The notes: a model not told the origin generated them from the letters alone. DNA of 44,371 nucleotides from JAFGLP01 sp050014895 (GCA_050014895.1 JBEKCL010000004.1:1-44371); one strand, 5' to 3'. Positions 33,458 through 42,391 are shown, counted from the stretch's first letter. Program-made: numbers and translations.

Positions 33458-33961
33458 TTATAATATCTTTACCAGCTCTAAATCAAATGTCAGGTCCTTG
33501 CCGGCAAGAGGATGGTTTGCGTCTACTGTGATGGTAGTGTCCGTTACTTTTGTTACCGTCACGACGATTGTTTGACCGTCTTTGCTGGTTGATTGCAAGT
33601 GTTGTCCAACAGCCGGGACAAGGTCTTTAGAAAGCTGGTCTCTTGGTATCTCCATGACCAGATCATCCTGGTGGGGACCATAAGCTTCATTCATCGGAAT
33701 AGTAATGGTCTTCTTTTCTCCAACCCTCATTCCCAGTACAGCTTTCTCAAATCCCGGTATTACTGTGCCGGCACCTAGTTTGAATTCCAGGGGAGTGCCT
33801 CCAACTGATGTATCGAATACTGTCCCGTCCGATAGTTTCCCGGTATAGTTTATCTGTACCGTGTCACCGTCCTTTACCTGTGGAGCACTGCATGCCGATA
33901 ACGTAATTACCGCCATCGCCAGCGCCAACACCATTATCACTGCGGTTTTATAGTTTTTCAC
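33458..33961 (-). CDS. FKBP-type peptidyl-prolyl isomerase lipoprotein
   Basis: 167-aa exported proline isomerase. The signal peptide ends in the lipobox LSAC, with lipidated Cys24. The FKBP core begins at GDTVQINYTGKLSDGTVFDT and includes GAGTVIPGFEKAVLGMRVGE; the later segment with LQSTSKDGQTIVVTVTKV and HPLAGKDLTFDLELV is the SlyD-type flap insertion and closing strand. It is an envelope folding helper. The 250 bp upstream (33962-34214) shows no supported feature. Confidence 0.9.
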   Translation of the reverse strand: MKNYKTAVIMVLALAMAVITLSACSAPQVKDGDTVQINYTGKLSDGTVFDTSVGGTPLEFKLGAGTVIPGFEKAVLGMRVGEKKTITIPMNEAYGPHQDDLVMEIPRDQLSKDLVPAVGQHLQSTSKDGQTIVVTVTKVTDTTITVDANHPLAGKDLTFDLELVKIL

Positions 33962-34214
33962 TGATGAACCTCCGGTTTGCTTTTAGACAAAATTTTACCA
34001 AGTATTTCCGGTTAGAATAGCACAATTCTGCGTGTCAACAAATATTCTTAATAATTAACAGGCAATCTCCACCGGCTGTCTTAACTTCGTCGGCTGCGGG
34101 TGCCGTTATATCATCGCACGTTTGAAATACTATTGACTACATTATTATCCGTACGCCCGGCCCAGATCGGCATGCAGTCAGATTGGTGGCTGGCTGTATC
34201 AGGCGGTAATTCAC

Positions 34215-35048
34215 CTACCCAGGTTTTTTCTTCTCGATCTCATCGATCTTATCACGGATATATTTAAACCCGGGCGTTATATTTTCAGTTATGCTCATGG
34301 TAAGTAACGTTTTTACGGGGTTGCCAAGGTTCAGCTTTCCCCCTGTTTTAAGCAGGTTTTGTAAAGCGATGAAAACCATATCAGCAGGTAATCCGATAGC
34401 TATCTCGTAATCATAGACACCTGAAAAGGTTCGGTCACCCATGCCTGGTATCACTATCTGCGGTATCCCTGTTATAAATGGCAGAAGCCCACCCTTGGTA
34501 CATGTTTCCCCAAAGCCCTCAAAACTCGAATAGGGGTAGTTATCGCCTTCATAAGTGATAGCATGGATTATGTGGGTAATATTTTCTCCATTCCCAAAAA
34601 TCAGTATGGAGTCCGGCGCCAAAGGTGTTTTAGCCAGGGGCGCGACTACAAACCCCCTATATACTTTTAGCTTCGGAATATTGGACTCACCAATGATATC
34701 CCGACCATGTTTCTGACGCTTTGCTTCCGCCTCAACGTCCTTATGCCAGGCTTGAAAAAGCTGGCTTTTAAGCAGGTCTTCCGGCGATATATCAACCCAC
34801 TGGTGAGCGGCTGAGGCGGGAGTGCAGAAGTTGTCGTCTGTGGTCATGGCAACCATCCACCCCCACCTGCGGGCATAGGTGATTGCCTGGCACAGGGACC
34901 ATTTCTGACTGGATTGCGACGGCCTAACGGCATCTGCCGGTATTTCAGATATACCGCGTATATATTTTATGGCCACCGGGTAGGTCGCCAAATGTAGCTG
35001 TTCGTATAAATCTTTGCCCGCTTTCCGGTAATCTGCTAATTCCGGCAT
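34215..35048 (-). CDS. DUF169 family protein
   Basis: 277-aa protein of the DUF169 family. Its opening block reads YRKAGKDLYEQLHL, and PVAIKYIRGISEIPADAV and KWSLCQAITYARRWGW follow; the Cys in SLCQ and another in DNFCTPAS are conserved-looking. The function is not known; such genes often sit beside iron-sulfur or corrinoid enzymes. GAGGTG precedes the ATG. It is the last gene of the leftward operon, 58 bp after the SDR gene. Confidence 0.85.
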   Translation of the reverse strand: MPELADYRKAGKDLYEQLHLATYPVAIKYIRGISEIPADAVRPSQSSQKWSLCQAITYARRWGWMVAMTTDDNFCTPASAAHQWVDISPEDLLKSQLFQAWHKDVEAEAKRQKHGRDIIGESNIPKLKVYRGFVVAPLAKTPLAPDSILIFGNGENITHIIHAITYEGDNYPYSSFEGFGETCTKGGLLPFITGIPQIVIPGMGDRTFSGVYDYEIAIGLPADMVFIALQNLLKTGGKLNLGNPVKTLLTMSITENITPGFKYIRDKIDEIEKKKPG

Positions 35049-35106
35049 GGAAACACCTCAAATCATATTCTCTATACAATGTCAGCAAAATAATTTTTAC
35101 CTGACA

Positions 35107-35883
35107 CTATCTGAATTCTCTCAGAAGCGGGATCATCCACCATTGCCACATAGGCGCCACATACCGGCGTTTGGGTTTTAGAGCTTCAACTGCTTTCACA
35201 ATCTGCATTGCAATGCTGGAAGTGCTCTGCAGTTCCGATCTAATAATCATGGCCTCTTCTTTCTTGATCACATCCATATGGTCCTTGTACAGTACACTGC
35301 TCTGCAGCCACTCGTATTTTCTATCTATATTTTTCCGGTTGAAGTCAGTATTGTAACCGCCTGGATTGACCATGACAACTTCGATTCCAAAGGGCTTCAA
35401 TTCCGTCCGCAGAGAAAAAGCAACATTTTCCAGCGCAAATTTTGATATCCCATAAGGGGCAAGAAAAGGCGTGGGCATCAATCCTGCCATTGAACCGATG
35501 AAAATTATCCTACCGTGTTTTTTCTCCGCCATCTTCGGGATAAATTTCCTTGTGAGATCAAGCGAAGCAAAAATATTAACATCAAGGACCCTTTTTACTC
35601 TCTCAAGATCGATCTCTGCCAGAGGACCTGAATCGCCTATAGCCGCATTATTTATCAGTACATCGATGTCCCAACGGCTCGCTTTCTCCCTGTCGGCAGG
35701 ATCGGTGATATCCACCTTCTCCACATTCACGTTGCTGGCCCCTGGCCCGAAAGACGCTTTGACGGCCTCAATTGATTTTTCGCTGTGCACTGTTGCGTAT
35801 ACAGAATGACCTCGCGCCGCCAGGCGCTGGGCTGCATCAAGGCCTATTCCGCCCTTACATCCTGTTATCAATACATTTGCCAT
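35107..35883 (-). CDS. Short-chain dehydrogenase/reductase, copy 1
   Basis: 258-aa NAD(P)-dependent oxidoreductase. The nucleotide-binding motif is TGCKGGIG; NNAAIGDSG matches the NNAG motif, the catalytic Ser lies in FIGSMAG, and the Tyr-x3-Lys pair is YGISK. An aromatic C-terminal WQWWMIPLL segment may be a membrane or lid contact. AGGAG precedes the ATG. It is highly similar across its length to the SDR at 42530, about three-quarters identical by eye, so the two arose by duplication around this locus. Confidence 0.93.
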   Translation of the reverse strand: MANVLITGCKGGIGLDAAQRLAARGHSVYATVHSEKSIEAVKASFGPGASNVNVEKVDITDPADREKASRWDIDVLINNAAIGDSGPLAEIDLERVKRVLDVNIFASLDLTRKFIPKMAEKKHGRIIFIGSMAGLMPTPFLAPYGISKFALENVAFSLRTELKPFGIEVVMVNPGGYNTDFNRKNIDRKYEWLQSSVLYKDHMDVIKKEEAMIIRSELQSTSSIAMQIVKAVEALKPKRRYVAPMWQWWMIPLLREFR

Positions 35884-35926
35884 CCATATCTCCTCTTAAT
35901 ACAGTACATTTAAAGGAGTCAGAACC

Positions 35927-37330
35927 TCAGACACGCATCCTATCTTTTCTTTTCTGAGGAAAGATCATGCCAGCCAGGTAAGAAGGGTTAATCAGCAAGG
36001 GTGCCAGCGCTTCTTTTCCTTTCAGCCCGGCCTTAGAACAGGCCTTCTTGACCTTCATACGATAGAGCCAGTCTTTAAACTCCCCAACAGGCTCATAGCC
36101 AAAGTAGTCCTTGAACCAGAGTTTCCCGGATGCCTGTGCATCTTTCATCATTTCCATCGTACTAACACGCCGCTTATATTTCTCTTTGAGAGCGGCAGCT
36201 TCGTCGTAAGTGTCAACATGAATCATCTTCCAATCAGGATCGGGCACTACGTAGCCGCTGCTGTTAAGCAGGTCATAGCGCTTATTAGTTTCCTCGAAGT
36301 CAGGGCCGCAGACCATCATGCACTGCGAGCATGTGATGAGGTTGGGATCTCTGTCCAGTCCGTGAAACCCCATTTTCTCATACAGCTGGACCATGAGATT
36401 CTGGCGTTCCTTCTCACTTTTGGGCAGATGTTCGTAGTCCGGCAGGAAATCCTCAACTTTTTCCCGGGGGTACAGGTCCCTGGCAACATGTCTGATGACA
36501 TCAAAACGTAGCGTGCTGTCCCCCGTCCTGCCTCCCACCCGCATATACGTCGACCGTATCTCCTGTCTTTTTTTAGGGTCAGGTTGCTCATCCATCCATT
36601 CTTTAATCCAGTGTTGTCCCCAGTTAGTCCACTTTTTATCCCTTGATATGCCATGCAGGCCGAAGCAGGGTGCATTGCAGAAATCCAGGTTATCGCGCTT
36701 GCCGCGAGCGTGCAACTCGCCATTTATAAGCAGGTATTCTTCCTTATCATCCCTGAACATTCCCATGGTGCAGGACTTATCGCACAGCTTGCAAGTTTTG
36801 CAGCGGTTGTCCATAACGAAGCGCGCCGGCTGCACCGGGTCAGATTTGAGTTTAGCATTGGTAACTATCGTATCAAGTACGATGCAGGCGCCGTACTCTT
36901 TGGTAACCAGGTTACCCGATAATCCGAAGCTACCCAGCCCGGCCACGAGCCCGCCAAAGCGGTGAGAAAAAGTGGGGCGCACCATGAATGGGTCGATGCT
37001 CCGGCGGTATGTATTGTTAGGGGGAACAACCTTCGCTTTATATCCCTGGCTAATTATGTAGCCGGCGATTTCTGTACAGATACGGTGCGCCCGCTGGTTC
37101 TTGATGGCCTGGTCGATATTGTGCGGCACCGGCGATATCTTTCCGAAGAAGTCGTAGATGGCATTAACATCCAATGGTAGCGCTATGGATACGATGGATT
37201 TGCCGCCCCTCAATATGTAACCCGGATCAAGTGACGCTGGCCCGTCCATACGTTCAGACCCGGCGATGCCAACCAGTGCAGCCCCGGCTTTTTTCGCAAA
37301 ATCCTTGATATTCTCTTCTAAACTCGCCAT
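35927..37330 (-). CDS. Double [4Fe-4S] reductive-dehalogenase/QueG-like protein
   Basis: 467-aa iron-sulfur protein. The first cluster motif is CKTCKLCDKSCTMGMFR at about residue 200, and a second cysteine group is CSQCMMVC near 335. The N-terminal half (SIALPLDVNA, GGLVAGLGSFGLSGNLVT) resembles the corrinoid/QueG-type fold. It lacks a Tat signal and the classical RdhA layout, so calling it a reductive dehalogenase would be too strong. GGGAGG precedes its ATG. It heads the leftward operon with the SDR and DUF169 genes. Confidence 0.75.
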   Translation of the reverse strand: MASLEENIKDFAKKAGAALVGIAGSERMDGPASLDPGYILRGGKSIVSIALPLDVNAIYDFFGKISPVPHNIDQAIKNQRAHRICTEIAGYIISQGYKAKVVPPNNTYRRSIDPFMVRPTFSHRFGGLVAGLGSFGLSGNLVTKEYGACIVLDTIVTNAKLKSDPVQPARFVMDNRCKTCKLCDKSCTMGMFRDDKEEYLLINGELHARGKRDNLDFCNAPCFGLHGISRDKKWTNWGQHWIKEWMDEQPDPKKRQEIRSTYMRVGGRTGDSTLRFDVIRHVARDLYPREKVEDFLPDYEHLPKSEKERQNLMVQLYEKMGFHGLDRDPNLITCSQCMMVCGPDFEETNKRYDLLNSSGYVVPDPDWKMIHVDTYDEAAALKEKYKRRVSTMEMMKDAQASGKLWFKDYFGYEPVGEFKDWLYRMKVKKACSKAGLKGKEALAPLLINPSYLAGMIFPQKRKDRMRV

Positions 37331-37421
37331 AACGACCTCCCGATACTGCTTTAGTTTTCCGGTTAATTAAAATACAGGTACCCATTGTGCCTGATCAAGA
37401 TTTCGAAGAGAGGCCTGTTGC

Positions 37422-38069
37422 CTATTCACTCCTGTTGCTAGCAGGGCTGCCAAGCAACGTCAGTATCATTTCAGTAAAACTATTGATGTACTTATCCAGT
37501 GTGTAGTTCTTCTTAAATTGCCAGCGCTTGAGTGCCCACATATCGCCCATGGATACGATCGTACTGGCCACCAGGTCAATATTTGCTGTCCGAAAAGCGC
37601 CGGTTTTGCATCCTTTTTGTATTATGCGGGTGAACAGCTCGTGCAAATGTGAATTGGTTTCAATCACCGGTAAACGCAGGGAAGGCGATAGCCCACCCAT
37701 CTCCTTATAAAGAAAAACGGTGTCTTCGTGGTTTGTATGATGGTATCTGATATAGAGGTCTATGGCAGCCCTGAGCGCTTCCTGAGGATCCATCGTTTCG
37801 CATAAATCGTTAATTTCCTTTATAACTTTGCGGACCTTGTCTAATCCATAGTTAAAGGCAAGATGAATGACATCCTCGCGTGTGCCGATATAATGGTAAA
37901 GGTTGCCGATAGTCATTTCACTGGAAGCAGCAATTTCCCGGATATTGGTCTTTTCAATTCCCTTGGTGGCGATCAGATGCAAAGCCGCCTGGGCGATCTG
38001 CAGGCGCCTCTCCTCTACCAGGTCATTATTTGGGCTAAACGTTCTTACACTTGACAACTCAGTTTTCAT
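37422..38069 (-). CDS. TetR/AcrR family regulator of the dehalogenase locus
   Basis: 215-aa repressor. The N-terminal HTH is at about residues 24-70: AALHLIATKGIEKTNIREIA, then MTIGNLYHYIGTREDVIHLA. The ATG at 38069 is favoured over a TTG at 38090 because that TTG lies inside the palindromic operator 38088-38111. It is divergent from the iron-sulfur/haloalkane-dehalogenase operon and upstream of the leftward operon, so it may control both. Confidence 0.88.
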   Translation of the reverse strand: MKTELSSVRTFSPNNDLVEERRLQIAQAALHLIATKGIEKTNIREIAASSEMTIGNLYHYIGTREDVIHLAFNYGLDKVRKVIKEINDLCETMDPQEALRAAIDLYIRYHHTNHEDTVFLYKEMGGLSPSLRLPVIETNSHLHELFTRIIQKGCKTGAFRTANIDLVASTIVSMGDMWALKRWQFKKNYTLDKYINSFTEMILTLLGSPASNRSE

Positions 38070-38080
38070 CGTGCTATCAT
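38051..38080 (+). promoter_or_regulatory. Promoter of the dehalogenase operon
   Basis: TTGACA (38051-38056), 18-bp spacer, TATCAT (38075-38080), overlapping the 5' end of the TetR gene. The predicted start is near 38087. Confidence 0.6.
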
Positions 38081-38087
38081 CATCGAA

Positions 38088-38111
38088 CAAATGTTATATA
38101 TCAAACATTTG
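38088..38111. promoter_or_regulatory. TetR operator palindrome
   Basis: CAAATGTT, 8-bp spacer, AACATTTG: perfect 8-bp arms placed right at the predicted transcription start of the rightward operon and just upstream of the TetR ATG. Confidence 0.65.
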
Positions 38112-38189
38112 ATAGATTAGACCATTCTCCCAATTTAGTCAAGTACCATTGCGAGGAAATTAAAAAAAAACGATAGCAGGGAGGCATCA

Positions 38190-39371
38190 ATGTCTACAGA
38201 AACGCGGCAATACCCTGATAATGTTGTGGAAACATACCGTAAGTTGTTGAAACATCTTAACGGCAGCTGGTACATGGTGCCCGAATCCGAGGACATGCTT
38301 AAGATGGTCATGTACCGCTTTGATCCTGAGGATGCAGAATTCTTACTTGATTTTTCGCTAATGCCCCGCAGTCTGGATGATCTAGCGGCAATTATAGGGA
38401 TGAAAAAAGATGAATTAGCTAAAAAGCTTGACGGTTTATCCGCCAAGGGACTGCTGTACCGTTATACGAGGGGAGAGCAGGTTTATTATTATTTGCAGGA
38501 CCTGTTTTCACTCTGGCGTACATATGGCTGGCCGGGGCCAAAGGCAGATAACAGGGTGGAAATCGCAAATTTTATTGATCATGCTTTTCCGGAATTCATG
38601 TCTCCTTTTAAGGAAGTGTCGGAAAAAGGCCTGCGCGTTTTGCCCCTCGAACGTACGATAGAAGATCCAAAGACCATCTTGCCGTATGAAGAAGTGAAAA
38701 AAGTACTCGATTCTTACACATATTTCTGTGTCACGCGCTGCGGCTGCCGTGAAAAGAAAAACATTGCGGAGCATACGCCGGATTGTAAGTATCCATCTGA
38801 AGTGTGCCTGCACTTTGATAAGCTGGCACATTATATAGTCGAAAATGGGTTGGGTAGGGAGATTAGCCGGCAGGAGGCCCAGGATATCCTTCGGCGTTGC
38901 GCCGATCTGGGGCTGGTGCATGGCGTCTCAAACCAGCAGAAAGGCACTGACACCATTTGCAATTGTTGCAAATGTTGCTGCATGTGGTTCGAGACGATGG
39001 ACAGGTGCAAGCATCTGGGTACCCTGGCGCCGTCCAATTATCGTATTCATATTGATGAGTCGACCTGTACCGGCTGCGGGTTGTGTGTGAAACGTTGCCC
39101 GATGGAAGCGCTCAGCCTAAGGGAAGAACCTTTGGCCAAAGGAAGAAAGACAATAATCAAAGAAGAGGCCAGGGAAAAAAGTCTGGTCAATAAAACAGGC
39201 AAGGTGTCACAGGCCAAAATCGAATATTGCATTGGCTGTGGCGTCTGCGCTTACAAGTGCCCATCAAAGTCGCTGATACTTAAGCGGAATGAAGTTGAGC
39301 ACCATCCGCCTGAGACAGGTCGCGATTGGATGGTCCAATTCACATCTCAAAGCGGAGGGAAAACCAGCTAA
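38190..39371 (+). CDS. Winged-helix/ferredoxin iron-sulfur protein
   Basis: 393-aa protein. The N-terminal part (about 40-110) looks like a winged helix: LMPRSLDDLAAIIGMKKDEL, then KLDGLSAKGLLYRYTRGEQV. A Cys-rich middle contains CVTRCGCREKKN and CNCCKCCCMWFE. Two C-terminal ferredoxin motifs, CTGCGLCVKRCP and CIGCGVCAYKCP, bind [4Fe-4S] clusters. It may be an electron carrier or a redox sensor. GGGAGG precedes the ATG. It is the first gene of the dehalogenase operon. Confidence 0.82.
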   Translation: MSTETRQYPDNVVETYRKLLKHLNGSWYMVPESEDMLKMVMYRFDPEDAEFLLDFSLMPRSLDDLAAIIGMKKDELAKKLDGLSAKGLLYRYTRGEQVYYYLQDLFSLWRTYGWPGPKADNRVEIANFIDHAFPEFMSPFKEVSEKGLRVLPLERTIEDPKTILPYEEVKKVLDSYTYFCVTRCGCREKKNIAEHTPDCKYPSEVCLHFDKLAHYIVENGLGREISRQEAQDILRRCADLGLVHGVSNQQKGTDTICNCCKCCCMWFETMDRCKHLGTLAPSNYRIHIDESTCTGCGLCVKRCPMEALSLREEPLAKGRKTIIKEEAREKSLVNKTGKVSQAKIEYCIGCGVCAYKCPSKSLILKRNEVEHHPPETGRDWMVQFTSQSGGKTS

Positions 39372-39390
39372 CAATAGGACAGGAGGTAAC

Positions 39391-40290
39391 ATGGCAGTAA
39401 TACGTACTCCGGAAGACAGGTTTAGCAATTTACCGGGATATCCGTTTAAACCGCATTACACGGAGATAAAAGGGATGCGTGTCCACTATGTGGATGAGGG
39501 GAAAGGTGATCCAATCCTGTGCCTGCATGGTGAACCATCATGGTCATACTTATACCGCAAGATGATACCTCTCTTTGCAAAGGAGCAAAGGGCTATTGCC
39601 ATGGACTTTATTGGCTTCGGAAAGTCGGATAAATATACGGAGAGGGATGAATACTCCATAAAAATGCACATGGAAACGCTCACTGGCTTCATCGAGAAGA
39701 TGGACCTGAAAAATATCACACTGGTCTGTCAAGACTGGGGCGGACTGATCGGCCTGCCTGTGGCAACGGAGATGAAAGAGCGCTTTGCCAGGCTGGTGAT
39801 TATGAATACCGGCCTGCCTGTAGGCGATAACGTGCCGGACGCCTTTATGCAATGGCGGGCGTCGGCAGACCAGATGGGAGAGAAAGAGCCCAAGAAACTG
39901 CTTGATATCTCGTTTAGTATGGGGTTTGCACAAAAATTACCGTCTGAAGTCAAGGAAGCGTATTATGCGCCGTTCCCCGATGCAAAGTATATGGCGGGCG
40001 CCGCCAAGTGGCCGTTGCTTGTGCCTGTAAGCCGCGATGATCCCGGTGCAAAGGTAATGTACGAGGCCAGACAAGTCCTGAAGACCTGGCAGAAGCCGGT
40101 ACTGGTGATGTTTTCTGACAAGGACCCCGTAACGAAGGGAGGAGACGTATTTTTCCGTCAACTTATCCCAACTGCCAAGGACCAGCCGGAAATAACCATC
40201 AAGGACGCTGGGCATTTTCTGCAGGAGGACAAGGGAGAGGAAATAGCGGAACAAATATTGCAGTTCATTCAACGCACGCCAATAAAGTAA
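39391..40290 (+). CDS. Haloalkane dehalogenase (DhlA-like, HLD-I type)
   Basis: 299-aa alpha/beta hydrolase. The nucleophile Asp115 lies in CQDWGG, with halide-binding Trp116. Glu48 is in HGEPSWSYLYRKMIP, Asp245 in FSDKDPVT is the candidate acid, and His275 lies in AGHFLQE. Trp155 in AFMQWRAS corresponds in position to the second halide Trp of DhlA. It hydrolyses C-halogen bonds with water, giving an alcohol and halide; substrate range is unknown. AGGAGG precedes the ATG at 39391, 19 bp after the iron-sulfur gene. No signal peptide is obvious. Confidence 0.88.
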   Translation: MAVIRTPEDRFSNLPGYPFKPHYTEIKGMRVHYVDEGKGDPILCLHGEPSWSYLYRKMIPLFAKEQRAIAMDFIGFGKSDKYTERDEYSIKMHMETLTGFIEKMDLKNITLVCQDWGGLIGLPVATEMKERFARLVIMNTGLPVGDNVPDAFMQWRASADQMGEKEPKKLLDISFSMGFAQKLPSEVKEAYYAPFPDAKYMAGAAKWPLLVPVSRDDPGAKVMYEARQVLKTWQKPVLVMFSDKDPVTKGGDVFFRQLIPTAKDQPEITIKDAGHFLQEDKGEEIAEQILQFIQRTPIK

Positions 40291-40369
40291 AAACGCGGAG
40301 GCAACCGAGATGAAGTCACGCTGTGCAACCTGCCCGATGAGGGCGAAAGCCGAGAAAGATCCCAAAGCT

Positions 40370-40377
40370 CTAATAAG
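40370..40377. repeat. Target-site duplication, left
   Basis: CTAATAAG, repeated exactly at 42415-42422. Eight bases is the length expected for IS1595-family insertion. Confidence 0.9.
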
Positions 40378-40400
40378 GGCAACAATATACTTGACTCAGT
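40378..40400 (+). repeat. Left terminal inverted repeat
   Basis: Exact 23-bp complement of 42392-42414; its TTGACT forms the -35 of the transposase promoter. Confidence 0.95.
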
Positions 40401-40419
40401 AAATTGAGTGTGTTATACT
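40391..40419 (+). promoter_or_regulatory. Transposase promoter starting in the inverted repeat
   Basis: TTGACT (40391-40396, within the repeat), 17-bp spacer, TATACT (40414-40419). GGAGG then precedes the transposase ATG. Confidence 0.7.
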
Positions 40420-40444
40420 GGTTCTTAAGTGGAGGATAAGTACC

Positions 40445-41386
40445 ATGAACGAACCTAAAACACTGATGCAAGCAATTAAATACTTCTCTGACCAAGACGT
40501 TTGTTTGGACTTCGTTGTTAAATTGCGATGGCCTAACGGAGTGACATGCCCGACATGCGGCAGTCAGGATGTTAGATTTATTAGCACTCGTAGAATGTGG
40601 GAATGCAAAGGTAAACATGCCAAGCGGCAGTTTTCGGTCAAGGTTGGAACCATCTTTGAAGACAGTGCTATTGGTTTGGACAAATGGCTTGCTGCTATTT
40701 GGATGATTGCCAATGCTAAGAATGGTGTCAGTTCTTATGAGGTTGCACGAGCGCTCGGAATTACTCAAAAGAGTGCTTGGTTCATGATGCATCGGATACG
40801 CTTGGCAATGGATATTGAATCTAATCAATTCTCCGGTACGGTTGAAGTCGATGAGACTTTTGTAGGCGGCAAGGCCCGCTTCATGCACAAAGACAAGCGA
40901 GATCGACTTACTGGTACTGGCGGTGCTGATAAGACCGCCGTTATGGGATTGCTTCAACGTCGTGTAGATGCTAAGAGTCAAGTCCAAACCAAGGTTGTCG
41001 AAAATGTGCGACGATATACTTTGGCGTCTGAAGTGCGGCAACGCGTTGCTACTGGCAGCGAGATCTTTACAGACGCCCTGAAGTCCTATAATGACCTGAG
41101 CCAAGATTATGTGCACCAAGTCATTGACCATGCAACAAATTACGCTAAAGGACAAGTGCACACCAATGGCATTGAGAATTTTTGGAGCCTTCTCAAACGA
41201 GCAATCAAAGGTACCTATGTCAACGTTGAGCCGTGTCACTTGGCTCAATATGTTGACGAGGAAGCATTTCGTTTCAATAACCGTGACGTTGACGATGCTG
41301 ACCGATTCCAGTTCGTGGTAAACGGTATTACTGGCAAGCGGTTGACTTACAATCAGCTGATTGGAGCATCTACGACGCCAGCCTAA
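40445..41386 (+). CDS. IS1595-family (ISXO2-like) transposase
   Basis: 313-aa transposase. An N-terminal zinc ribbon (CPTCGSQD, and a Cys in MWECKGKHAKRQF) is followed by a helix-turn-helix (SSYEVARALGITQKSAWFMM). The catalytic domain has Asp in VEVDETFVGG, Asp in IFTDALKSYND, and the last acidic/Asn group in GIENFWSLLKR. The ATG at 40445 has GGAGG upstream. The antisense 386-codon open frame is a shadow of this gene. Confidence 0.95.
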   Translation: MNEPKTLMQAIKYFSDQDVCLDFVVKLRWPNGVTCPTCGSQDVRFISTRRMWECKGKHAKRQFSVKVGTIFEDSAIGLDKWLAAIWMIANAKNGVSSYEVARALGITQKSAWFMMHRIRLAMDIESNQFSGTVEVDETFVGGKARFMHKDKRDRLTGTGGADKTAVMGLLQRRVDAKSQVQTKVVENVRRYTLASEVRQRVATGSEIFTDALKSYNDLSQDYVHQVIDHATNYAKGQVHTNGIENFWSLLKRAIKGTYVNVEPCHLAQYVDEEAFRFNNRDVDDADRFQFVVNGITGKRLTYNQLIGASTTPA

Positions 41387-41403
41387 GAGAGGTAGAAAAC
41401 GGT

Positions 41404-41583
41404 ATGAAAGACGACCCGCAAAAGAAAAAAATACCGCCAAAGGGTGAAACGCCCTTTGATCGGTTTGAACGGCTTGTTCAAAAGGTTGTGACAACACCGA
41501 AACAGAAGACTCATAGAAAGAGTAAGACATCAGATGAGACTATTCCCCTTTACCCGCTTATCCTTCGCAATAAGCGACATTAA
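41404..41583 (+). CDS. 59-aa passenger ORF
   Basis: Lysine-rich small protein containing TPFDRFERLVQKVV followed by a basic, disordered tail. GAGAGG precedes its ATG, 17 bp after the transposase stop. It overlaps the 3' end of the DUF3800 gene tail-to-tail by 54 bp. Small ORFs with a P-F-x-x-F-E-R-L-like block are sometimes found beside ISXO2-type transposases; no function is assigned. Confidence 0.6.
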   Translation: MKDDPQKKKIPPKGETPFDRFERLVQKVVTTPKQKTHRKSKTSDETIPLYPLILRNKRH

Positions 41584-42339
41584 CTGTGTTATGGTAACAT
41601 TCATCCGGCGAATCTCTGTTTCTGTAAGCTGTGTACAATGCCAGCACTTTGTTTTTACCATGTTAAGATGATTCGAAAATGGAATGCGTCTGGTAGTAGT
41701 GCTTTGGCTAACAGCTTGGCGATACCAGAGATAAGCTAGAATATCCGCAGCCTGCAACTGAACCATATTACGCTTATCCTCTGACCGCACAGATTCGAAT
41801 CTGATCTTTTCTCTCATGTCACGGTTCCGGGCCGCTATGTTCATGGCGTTGGTTATCTCTCCTTCTCGGCATGCTCCATTTTCCAGTACGTATGCTACCC
41901 AGGGGTCTGAATCGTGGTCATACAGTGCGTTCGGGGTATTCCAAGTTAAGACAGTTGCTGCCAAGCCGTAGGCTCGGCCTGGCATTACCTTATAGAGTTT
42001 GCCCATTGCTGCTGCATATACGAGGCTTGGTATAATGACACAGACAGAGCATGTTACGTGATCATTGATTATCGTCGCTAGTCGTGCAAATCTGGTCCTA
42101 CGCTGTGCCTCATCCCAAGTACAATAGGGTGGCTGTCGGTTCGCAAAATCGGTCATATGGAAAAACGGCACATCTAACTCTTTAAGTGCTTGCTTCCATT
42201 CACCTTCAAATGATATCCATTGATCAAGCGTGGCAGCGTAGCCTGCAAGCACTACAGCTTGAGATCCTTTGTGTATTCCGCTTTCGTCTAGATATGTAGT
42301 AAATATCATCACGTACCGACTATCAGGCAATACTTCCAT
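41530..42339 (-). CDS. DUF3800 passenger protein
   Basis: 269-aa protein of the DUF3800 family as started here. The N-terminal TTYLDESG, the later FHMTDF and the C-terminal LQAADILAYLWYR are its conserved acidic blocks, reminiscent of an RNase H-like nuclease fold. Function unproven. The start is uncertain: GTG 42393, ATG 42339 and ATG 42309 are all in frame, and the domain itself begins near 42309. It is read toward the transposase and carried wholly inside the element. Confidence 0.75.
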   Translation of the reverse strand: MEVLPDSRYVMIFTTYLDESGIHKGSQAVVLAGYAATLDQWISFEGEWKQALKELDVPFFHMTDFANRQPPYCTWDEAQRRTRFARLATIINDHVTCSVCVIIPSLVYAAAMGKLYKVMPGRAYGLAATVLTWNTPNALYDHDSDPWVAYVLENGACREGEITNAMNIAARNRDMREKIRFESVRSEDKRNMVQLQAADILAYLWYRQAVSQSTTTRRIPFSNHLNMVKTKCWHCTQLTETEIRRMNVTITQLMSLIAKDKRVKGNSLI

Positions 42340-42391
42340 CGAGAAGCACAACCTCGACGATTCATAGATATATCCTAACTCACTTTGCTCC

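Noticed and set aside
34130..34214. Possible small gene or terminator before the DUF169 stop
   Set aside because: There is no open frame with a ribosome-binding site and no strong stem with a T-run.
36495..36965. 156-aa plus-strand ORF
   Set aside because: It is antisense to the double-cluster iron-sulfur gene and has no family motif.
35927..37330. Respiratory reductive dehalogenase (RdhA)
   Set aside because: No Tat signal and no adjacent small RdhB-type membrane anchor; only a distant QueG/RdhA-like fold is supported.
40370..41530. 386-codon minus-strand open frame across the insertion sequence
   Set aside because: It is antisense to a clear ISXO2-type transposase, crosses the inverted repeat and shows no family motif.
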